Source: Casuarius casuarius (Eukaryota > Chordata > Aves > Casuariiformes > Casuariidae). From it: a DNA stretch of 64,000 bases. Below the pieces are notes generated by a model that was not told the DNA's origin, ran no database searches, and saw only the letters and a list, made by a program, of their open reading frames with translations. The DNA is taken from contig PTFA01000005.1 in the NCBI GenBank assembly GCA_003342895.1, positions 1,624,618-1,688,617 of the forward strand, given 5' to 3'. Shown piece by piece: positions 53,777 through 61,577 of the stretch. Position 1 is the first letter of the stretch. Each line of letters starts with the position of its first letter. Position numbers and translations under genes: made by a program.

Positions 53777-55570
53777 CTGTCACGACATTGTTATTCTTTT
53801 AAATGTTTAACATTTGTCATCTTCTAGTTGGCATGTTTCAACCCAAGTAACTAAAAGTGACAAAGAACTGAACAGAAGGATCAACACTGCTTACTCATTT
53901 TCTCCTCCATTCTTCATCAAGTCTTCTTAAAAGTTTAATGTCTCTGTAATTTCATATAAGCTGCCAGACATGAATTTGATTATGAAACAAAAATGGATTC
54001 TATAAACAGAGTTACTCCTGTGTTTGTGTGTGTCAAATATTGGGCACTTTACCCAACAGTTTTGAAACCCGTAATCAATGAAGAAATTAGGACAGGAAAA
54101 GGGAGAGAATGGTTTTTCCATTTAAGAGAAATGTACAATATTGAAAAAACAAATTTTGTGCATTTACAAAACAAGACAGGATAGCAAGACATGAAGATTG
54201 AAGCTGTTCATGAGTCACAAGCAAAAAGCCGTCAAAAAGGAGCAAATTTTCTGCAGGAAAAGAAATGAGCAGACACAGGAGATGAAACAGATCCAGAAAT
54301 CAATTAAATGGCTGAATAGACCTAGTAGACCCCTAGAGGGAGAGGAGGAGAAGTAAAAGTGAGTTGCTATTGAGGAAAGAAGAAAGGAAGGAAGAAAGAA
54401 AGGAAGAAAGGATGGAGGGAAGATGTGCTACAGTGTTCTCTCCATTCCTAATTTGCAAGGTGGTATCCTTCAGTTTCTAGAAACAATTCAGTGGAATGAA
54501 GGACAAAAGTGTAAAAGAACAGATGTCCTTATCCTGAGGTGAATCACTTGGCTGGAGTGAGAGAAGTGGAGGAAACACACTTATTAAACGTTTCTACCTT
54601 AGGGAAAGTAATACTTGTATTTCTCCAAGAAATTTTCTCCAATGTTCCTTCTTAAACGAGTGATATCAAATAGGACAAGTGCAGTGGGTTAGAGCTCTTC
54701 AGGACCTAGTAGTGTAATTTTCAGCCTCTGGTCCAAAGATTCATGAGCTGCTTTTAAGGAGTATGCAAAAGCTAACTAAGAGAAGCAAGACTCTTGACAG
54801 TATAGTTATATTTACTGGACAAGGTAGTCTGCATCTCCATTAGAAAATTCTAGGGTCTAACTGAGACCAAGAAATATTTCTTTGGGAGAAACAAAGAATG
54901 AATTGACATTTGACTACAGACATTCCAGTAATCTGTATCCATCTTTATGCCTGAGGACCAGTATGTCTCACGGCTATGTCTGTCCGGAGGCACATATATT
55001 CCCAACTGTATAAATTCATATTACCACCACTGTCGTAGAATCTATTCATATTCTTATTCCACTATCATAAGGAGAGTGTAAAGGAAAGCCATTGCAGTGA
55101 TAGTTCATGCTCTTTTCATTCTTTACATAATAAAAAGACATCTTAGTTATAGTACAGTTTATTCAACAGGTCATGAAAAGAAATACCCTTCTTTTTCAAT
55201 AGACTATATTTGAAAAGACTTTAGATAAAATAAAACCTAAAAGCATAATGGATTCTCAATGGTCTAAAAGATAAACACAAAATCCTTCTGAAATAAAAGA
55301 AAGTTGGGAGTGTGAAAGTAAAAGCAGAATTTGTCCCATTGACCTTACAGAATCACCATTATACCATTCTGAAATTTGAGTTTAAAATTCTCTTAAACAT
55401 TTTAAAGTTATCCTAGTCGCTTCAAGGCAGAAAAGAAATACTCTTCTACTTTTTCCTAGCATTTGCATGGAAACCCAGATCCTAACTGCTTTCCTTAGTT
55501 GAGTATGAAAATTCTCAATCTATTCACTATGGCTCAGTTTATTTTACTACTGTTACTGCTTTCTCAATAC
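53777..55570 (-). other. ERC1: ERC1 intron, 1.8 kb
   Basis: Runs from donor gtattg to acceptor gtcgtgacag. Contains a GGAA/GAAA-rich tract at 54366-54422, a pyrimidine tract in the sense direction. Nothing else recognised. Confidence 0.85.
54366..54422. repeat. Purine-rich GGAA/GAAA tract
   Basis: A nearly pure run of A and G with GGAA and GAAA units; in the transcript it is a C/U tract of TTCC and TTTC words about 590 nt upstream of the cassette exon. Such tracts are candidate PTB sites. Confidence 0.8.
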
Positions 55571-55726
55571 CTTATTTTTCATGAATTTTGAATGACTACG
55601 ATACACCTCCATTTGCTTCATTTCCTCTTCACGTTCTTCTGTGCTCAGAGCTCCATTTGATTTCAGCATTTGAATCTCCTCTTCCAAATCCCGAAGGCCA
55701 CGCTCCATGGAAGAAATTTTTGAATC
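55571..55726 (-). CDS. ERC1: ERC1 coding exon 2 of 9 in window (DSKISSMERG...FMKNK)
   Basis: This 156-nt exon encodes 52 residues, from DSKISSMERGLRDLEEEI to RSHSKFMKNK. The acceptor is ctgaaccttttcag and the donor gtattg; both ends are phase 0. The motif set DSKISSMERG, LKSNGALSTEEREEE and VYRSHSKFMKNK is what I recall for ERC1; the ERC2 paralogue has different residues at several of these sites, which makes this one of the best exons for telling the two apart. It is predicted to be continuous coiled coil with a charged REEEMKQ patch. The ATG codons inside it are not start sites; the frame opens into the intron only because no stop happens to lie close. Confidence 0.95.
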
Positions 55727-55932
55727 CTGAAAAGGTTCAGAAGAGACAAATAGTGATACACAGTTAAATGACTTGTTAACACACCATGAGAGGTACAAGA
55801 TGAAAGAGTTTTTTAGAGACATGTATCCGCCTCTGAAATTTATCTTGATGTTCCTACAGAAAACAGTCTGCACCTCTTTTCATAGCAGCTGGCTGAGCGC
55901 TCAAGTACTCATTTTTCAAATTTTTATACCTT

Positions 55933-55990
55933 TCACAGAATCACAGAATGGTTGAGGTTGGAAGGGACCTTTGGATATAATCTAGTCACC
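55933..55990 (-). mobile_element. CR1 3'-end relic, 58 bp
   Basis: The segment matches the terminal CR1 block seen at 59331-59385 (CACAGAAT repeats, GGTTGAGGTTGGAAGGGACC, then TTGGATATAATCTAGTC) and then stops. It is an extremely 5'-truncated insertion, minus strand, in the intron between exons 1 and 2. A C-rich run follows at 55987-56000. Confidence 0.9.
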
Positions 55991-57015
55991 CCCCCACCCC
56001 TTTCAAGAAAAGCAAGAGTTTAGCATTGAAAGAAAACATGGCTAGGGGAGGGACACAATATAAACAATAAATAAGGGAATACAAAAAACATTGCCATGTA
56101 AATCAAAGCTAGCATAAATTAGAGAAAGTTAATTCTAACTGAATATGCAGCAGAATGTGGCTGCAAGAACGGCAAAAAATTAGTTTCAGCTACTAGTAAT
56201 TTGAATGAGGTCACAAATGGAGAACATTAAAAGCACCATAAGCAAGGAAGAGATGCAGCAATCTAGTTGAGTGAATAAAGCAGCAGAGGATGCTCAACTA
56301 TCCTAGTTCATACACAGAATATTTAAAATATTTCCATAGTTAAAAAATTTACACCTGGAACAATAAGAAAGTCTATCTACCATCTTCCCCACAGTTTTAC
56401 AGAATGAACAGAGGTTTTCAATCTAGTTGGCTTACTGTTTCTTTAGAAGCCTCATGCGTTAGGAACAGCATGAACTGTTTCATACAGGATATAGAGTTTC
56501 ATGTGTACCAGTGAATATGCATATGCATTTATGAAATGCAAGTCTCAGAGCAGTCATCTGTTTCACTCAGTTACTCAGTTTCTCCAGAAGATTTTCTCTT
56601 TCTTGAAATACAGGTAGTATTTGAAAATATCCTCCATTTCTTCACAGACCAATCATTCATCATTTATTTTTGTCTGATAAGCAAAGTACAGCTAAATAAA
56701 AGCATGAAAAATTTTCATATATGGGTTTTCATTCATGAGACAAGATTGTTCTAAAGTGCCATTATGAAGATCTAGTCTGATCCCCTGATTAATTTTTGAT
56801 GCTTAAGATAAAACTGGCAAAGGAGACTTTTGCAACAAGAAATTATAGAAGCAGTAAGGTGAAGTGCAATGTCGTAATTTCCAACAGCATTTTATTTCAG
56901 CACTCACAGAGTTTCCCAGAAATACCTGTGTTTCTCTTTTGATAGCACAGACAACTTATTGTTACCAGACCATCAATTATCTTTAACTGCTATGGACCAT
57001 GAAAAAGACTAATAA

Positions 57016-57179
57016 AAGAAAGACAGTAAAAGATCCAGAGCAGAAAGAAGGGAAATGGCTATGGAAAACATTAAGATGGAATGGAAAGAAAGAGTTAGAA
57101 GGGAAAAAAAAGAAGGAAAATAAAAGAGAAAGGGGCAGATAGAGAAGGAGGGAGAAAGTGAAGGAAACAGAAGAGAACG
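57016..57179. repeat. Long purine-rich tract, about 160 bp
   Basis: From about 57016 to 57179 the + strand is dominated by A and G with few interruptions (AGAAAG, GGAAAA, GAAGGAGGGAG). In the transcript it is pyrimidine-rich, in the intron after exon 1. It could adopt triplex or bent structure; no mobile-element identity is visible. Confidence 0.75.
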
Positions 57180-57768
57180 GCTTCCGATTTTTTAAACTGT
57201 TTGTCCAAACTCTGCCTGTTTGATCTATTTTGTGGATCACACAATAAGAAATATGGTTACATAAAGCTGTGTAAACCGCACACTCCACTTGTGATTCAGT
57301 TCTTGACAAATAGCCATTGTTCCATTAAATATCTGAGCTAATGGTTTAAAAATTCAATTATATACATTCATCTAGAGAAGCTGGGTTTAAGCTGGTATAT
57401 AAGCATCTCTTTGCCTACATCACCCATTCTTTAAGTGGGTTTGGAGGTTACAAACTGCTAGCTTTGTTGACACATAGAATGCAGAGCAATGACACTTCAA
57501 AGGCTGATATTACAAAAAGAAAATAGCCCATATCATTGTAAAGACCTATTAATCCACCATTCCCAACCTCATAATACAATGGACTCTTGGTTAACTGAAA
57601 AAAATCAGTATATGCTTCTGCAGGCAGACAGAAGGCAGATTTCTATAGTATCATGAAACAGTTTTGTATCTTCATTGATCAATAAATATCTTGAAAGGAT
57701 TTCTTTTAAATTAAAAGACTGACACAAATATGGTATTTGAAATAACCAGCTTTCTTATGAAAAAACAT

Positions 57769-57808
57769 ATTCCAAAGAATATGGAATCATTCCAAAATAT
57801 ATGGAATT
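57769..57808. repeat. 20-bp palindromic tandem repeat beside a splice donor
   Basis: Two 20-bp units, ATTCCAAAGAATATGGAATC and ATTCCAAAATATATGGAATT, lie head to tail. Each begins ATTCC and ends GGAAT, so each can fold into a hairpin. They start 6 bp beyond exon 1 on its donor side. Confidence 0.85.
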
Positions 57809-57814
57809 ATTTAC

Positions 57815-57889
57815 CTTCATCTCAATCACAGTTTGCAGAGCTTTTGTCTTGGCTGAGTCAGGAGCATTTTCAAATCGACGATGCACCTC
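57815..57889 (-). CDS. ERC1: ERC1 coding exon 1 of 9 in window (EVHRRFENAPD...VIEMK)
   Basis: This 75-nt exon encodes 25 residues starting EVHRRFENAPD and ending QTVIEMK. The acceptor reads ctggtacag just 5' and the donor is gtaaat, so both borders are in phase 0. A cryptic AG three bases into the exon (acagGAG|GTG) could give a one-residue shorter form; the first AG is preferred because it preserves a Glu before the Val/Met-His pair I recall from mammalian ERC1. It forms part of the coiled-coil rod upstream of the DSKISS block. The donor is followed within a few bases by a 20-bp tandem palindromic repeat (57769-57808). The preceding exon is more than 6 kb upstream, outside the window. Confidence 0.9.
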
Positions 57890-59408
57890 CTGTACCAGTA
57901 GAAAACAAAGCAAGAGTTAGCCTAATGGCATTTTGTCTCACTTATCAATTACAAATAAAATTACTGCAACATTCTCTAATACATAGCATACTTCAATGCT
58001 GTCTTCTGATGTTACCAACTCATATTTTGCTTTAACATTTTTCATATCAAAGAAAGGATAAATTAAAGTTCATTCAACAGAATCACCACCTCAATTATTA
58101 AGGCACAGGAGAAAATGCACATTTGACCACCTACTCACTCAAAATAAACGGCTGAAATGTCAGTCGAACCTGCTAAAAAACTCCACCATCTGCCCAGTAA
58201 ACTAATCCAAATTTTTACTAGCTTCTCATAGAAGACAGATATGCTTTCATTTATTTCACTAGATGCTTAATAAAAATAATAATGCTGTGGTTTCTGTTTT
58301 AACAAGCCATAGAGTGCAGCTGTGTTGATAATTCTCTTTTTCAAATTTTTTACTCCAGAGTAGCAATGCTTAGTTACATGTGATGAAAATCCCCACCCAC
58401 AGGGGCTAGAAGGTAACTGAAAGTACATGACTGGATAGCGAATTGCTCTAGAAGCTCAGTGTGTGCAAAGGGGAGCATATAAATGCTCATGTGATACTGC
58501 TGTTGATGTGAATTCACAAAGTTGGCACGTTTCAAAGAGCTCTCTAAGGAATAAAATGGCAGAGAACTGAAACACCTCGTCCTACCATGTAAAGTTATTA
58601 GAGGTTTAAACCAACAAGTGGGAATACAGGAGACACTCCACTTTTTCATTTTGCCTTAAAATAGTATTATACTTATGCCATACACGAATAGTAAATCAGC
58701 GCATGTTAATACTGTTAGAATGTTAGTATTAAATAGATGAAAGTACTTTGGTGCCCATAGAATATGAGCGACAATATCAATTAACCTAACAACAAATTGC
58801 ATATAAAAACATGCGTGAGCTCATACCATTCAGCCATCTGCTCCCTCACCCCATGCCCCTAAAAGACAAATCCAAAAAGCCCTCCACCAATTTGTATTTT
58901 CACAGAGATGGTGAAGAAAGATAACAATTATATATGGTAGCCATAAATGTAACTTACTCCATATAATGAATTATTTGAACAAGAAAGGTAGAGTTGTATA
59001 GTGCTTTTCAAAATATTGAAACCATTACTTATCCTGTTGTAAGTTAGACCTAAGTGTTCTTAACATTGCTGCTGAAGTGAGCAAGGTGGAAAAATGCAGT
59101 GGTTTGACGAACAAGAATTTTGCATAGATTTGGCACAACAAGATTTGCATAGGTTTATGCCTGTGAACGATAACAACAACAAAATCCAGTAGAAGGCGTG
59201 TCCATCTTTAAAAGCTGTATTTGTGTATTTCCTTAGAACCTGTTTTTTAGAGACAGGTTTGCAGTTTTGGATGATGTTTTCTGGTAACAGCCTCCTGGAA
59301 AAATAAATCAGAAAACCCCTCAAAATATCACAGAATCACAGAATGGTTGAGGTTGGAAGGGACCTCTGGAGATCATCTAGTCCAACCCCCCTGCTCAAGC
59401 AGGGTCAC

Positions 59409-61336
59409 CTACAGCACGTTGCACAGGATCACATCTAGGAGACTTTTTAATATCTCCAGAGAAGGAGACTCTACAACCTCTCTGGGCAACCTGTTCCAGT
59501 GCTCACTCACCCTCACAGTAAAGAAGCTTTTCCTCATGTTCAGATGGAACTTCCCATGTTTCAATTTGTGCCCGTTGCCTCTTATCCCATCACTGGACAC
59601 CACTGAAAAGAGTCTGGTCCCATCCTCTTTACACCCTCCTTTCACATATTTGTATACATTTGTATACATTTGTATACATTTGTATACATTGATAAGATCC
59701 CCTCTCAGTCTTCTCTTCTCCAGGTTAAACAGACCCAGCTCTCTCAGCCTTTCTTCATATGAGAGATGCTCCAGTCCCATCATCATCTTAGTAGCCNTAC
59801 NCTGGACTCTCTCCAGTAGTGCNATGTCTCTCTTGTACTGGGGAGCCCAGAATTGGACACAGTACTCCAGATGTGGCCTCACCAGGGCTGNGTAGAGGGG
59901 GAGGATCACCTCTCTCAATCTGCTGGCAACACTCTTCCTCATGCACCCCAGGATACCATTTGCCTTCTTCGCCACGGGGGCACATTGCTGGCTCATGGTT
60001 AGCTTGTCCACCAGGACTCCCAGGTCCTTCTCCACAGGGCTGCTTTCCAGCAGTCAGTCCCCAACCTGTAGGGGTGCATGGGGTTATTCCTCCCTAGGTG
60101 CAGGACCCTGCACTTGCCTTTGTTGAACTTGAGGAGGTTCCTCTCTGCCCAACTCTCCAGCCTGTCCAGGTCCCTCTGAATGGCAGCACAGCCCCNTGGT
60201 GTATCAGCCACTCCTCCCAGTTTTGTATCATCAGCAAATTTGCTGAGGGTCATCCAGGTCATTGATGAATAAGCTGAACAAGACTGGACCCAGTACTGAC
60301 CCCTGGGGGACGCCGCTAGCTACAGGCCTCCAACTAGACTTCGGGCCACTGATCACAACCCTCTGAGCTCTGCCATTCAGCCACTTCTCAATCCACCTCA
60401 CTGTCCACACATCTAGCCTGTGCTTCCTGAGCTTGCCTATGAGGATGCTATGGGAGACAATATCAAAAGCCTTGCTGAAGTCAAGGTAGACAACATCCAC
60501 TGCTCTCCCCCCTCATCTACCCAGGCAGTCATTGCATCCTAGAAGGTTATCAGGTTGGTTAAGCATGATTTCCCCTTGGTGAATCCATGCCGACTACTCC
60601 TGATCACCACCTTTTCCTCCACATGCTTAGAGAGGACATCCAGGATGAGTTGTTCCATCACCTCTCCAGGGATGGAGGTGAGGCTGACTGGCCTGTAGTT
60701 TCCTNGGTCCTCCTTCTTGCCCTTTTTGAAGACTGGAGTGACATTGGCTTTCTTCNNNTCNTCAGGCACCTCTCNTGTTCTCNGTGACCTTTCAAATATG
60801 ATGGAGAGTGGCCTAGCAATGACATCTGCCAGTTCCCTCAGCACTTGTGGGTGCATCCCATCAGGGCCCATGGATTTGTGGGTGTCAGGTTTGCCTAAAT
60901 GATCTCTAACCCAATCCTCCTTGACCAAGGGAAAGTCTTCCTTTCTCCAGACTGTCTCTTTTGTCTCCAGGGTCTGGGATTCCTGAGGGCTGGCCTTAGC
61001 AGTAAAGTCTGAAGCAAAGAAGGCATTCAGTAACTCTGCCTTCTCTGTATCCTTNGTCACCAGGGCGCCCACCCCATTCAGCAGCGGGCCCACATTTCCC
61101 CTAGTCTTTCTTTTGCTACTGATGTATTTGAAGAAGCCCTTCTTGTTGTCCTTGACATCCCTTGACAGATTTAATTCCAAANGGGCCTTANCATTCCTNG
61201 TCACATCCCTGCATACTCTGACAACGTTCCTATATTCCTCCCAAGTAGCCTGTCCCTTTTTCCACATTCTGTAAACTTCCTTCTGTTTGAGTTTTGCCAG
61301 GAGCTCCTTGCTTATCCACGCAAGTCTCTCTAACCC
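59409..61336 (-). pseudogene. CR1 ORF2 reverse-transcriptase remnant, frameshifted
   Basis: Fragments of a LINE reverse transcriptase are readable in sequence: a linker (about 61336-60900), [16 protein letters not shown] (about 60840), [14 protein letters not shown] with GFTKGKSCL (about 60690-60560), [14 protein letters not shown] (60500-60450), [20 protein letters not shown] (about 60310-60250), the catalytic FADDTKLGG (about 60235) and a C-terminal VRPHLEYCVQFWAPQ-containing region to 59409. Breaks: an in-frame TAG plus a one-base frame change near 60505-60540, a small deletion with a frame change near 60231-60262 just before FADD, and another frame change near 60035. The two catalytic Asp of FADD are intact, but the endonuclease half is missing. 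The antisense open frame at 59347-59895 is a shadow of this region. Confidence 0.9.
59651..59690. repeat. 10-bp tandem repeat TGTATACATT x4 inside CR1
   Basis: Four exact copies of TGTATACATT lie inside the C-terminal part of the CR1 ORF2. In the element's reading direction they encode a [14 protein letters not shown] insertion between INVYK and YVKGG. Three extra units add 30 bp, so the frame is kept. The unit contains the palindrome GTATAC. Most CR1 copies would be expected to have one unit here, so it looks like replication slippage after or during insertion. Confidence 0.8.
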
Positions 61337-61577
61337 CATTCTCCTCCACCAAGGGAAAGTCTTCCTCTCTCCAGACTTTCTCCATGGTCTCTAGGGTCTG
61401 GGATTCCTGAGGGCTGGTCTTAGCAGTAAAGACTGAAGCAAAGAAGGCATTCAGTAACTCTGCCTTCTTTGTATCCTTCGTCACCAGAGCCCCTGCCCCA
61501 TTCAGTAGCAGACTTACATTTTCCCTAGTCTTCCTTTTGTTGCTGATGTATTTAAAGAAGCCTAATGTATTTAAAGA
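61337..61577 (-). mobile_element. Second partial CR1 copy joined directly to the first
   Basis: This segment repeats the ORF2 linker region already present at about 60945-61140. Both copies encode a GFFKYIS-KRKTR start, a [11 protein letters not shown] core and an ESQLETE/SQTLE-type continuation. By eye they differ at about 25 of 200 aligned bases (roughly 12%), so this is not a recent tandem copy. The order is unusual: in element orientation this copy ends at the [18 protein letters not shown] and is followed at once by the [19 protein letters not shown] of the main copy, which normally lies upstream of it. There is no CR1 3' end at this junction. The outer edge carries a 14-16 bp direct repeat (ATGTATTTAAAGAAGC). 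Confidence 0.85.

Larger units (their letters stand above)
55727..57814 (-). other. ERC1: ERC1 intron, 2.1 kb
   Basis: Runs from donor gtaaat to acceptor ctgaaccttttcag. Contains a 58-bp CR1 3'-end relic (55933-55990), a long purine tract (57016-57179) and palindromic tandem repeats next to the donor (57769-57808). Confidence 0.85.
7079..57889 (-). other. ERC1: ERC1 gene body, central part (nine internal coding exons)
   Basis: Nine minus-strand blocks with consensus splice borders translate, in order, to a continuous run of the ELKS/CAST (ERC) family rod. Seen: all blocks are rich in E, K, Q, L and R with heptad spacing, and eight are in phase 0. Known of the family: ERC1 is a scaffold of presynaptic active zones and of cortical/focal-adhesion platforms. 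It binds liprin-alpha, RIM, Bassoon, Rab6 and LL5beta, and has also been described as an IKK-complex subunit. Choice of ERC1 over the paralogue ERC2 rests on recalled ERC1-specific stretches such as RRFENAPDSAKTK, DSKISSMERGLRD and VYRSHSKFMKNK, and on the extra 28-residue block after FMKNK that I recall ERC2 lacking. The upstream N-terminal exons and the downstream exon expected to start at Ser-Leu-Thr are not in the window, so promoter and terminator are absent. Confidence 0.95.
59329..61336 (-). mobile_element. CR1 non-LTR retrotransposon, 5'-truncated, about 2.0 kb
   Basis: The + strand begins with the CR1 3' terminus read in reverse (ATCACAGAATCACAGAAT, then GGTTGAGGTTGGAAGGGACC), so the element lies on the minus strand, the same orientation as ERC1. 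Going 5' along the element come a short 3' UTR, the C-terminal part of ORF2 and then the reverse-transcriptase domain in several frames. CR1 elements of about 4.5 kb encode an endonuclease plus reverse transcriptase; here only the second half remains, the normal outcome of incomplete target-primed reverse transcription. It contains 16 of the window's N calls, suggesting collapsed or ambiguous read mapping. Inactive by truncation and frame damage. Confidence 0.95.

Noticed and set aside
7079..57889. Assignment to the paralogue ERC2 (CAST)
   Set aside because: The FENAPDSAK, SKISSMERGLRD and NQFSDSKQ stretches, and the presence of the extra 28-residue exon, fit ERC1 as recalled and not ERC2.
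59347..59895. 182-codon open frame on the + strand
   Set aside because: It is antisense to the CR1 ORF2 remnant and shows no protein-like features of its own.
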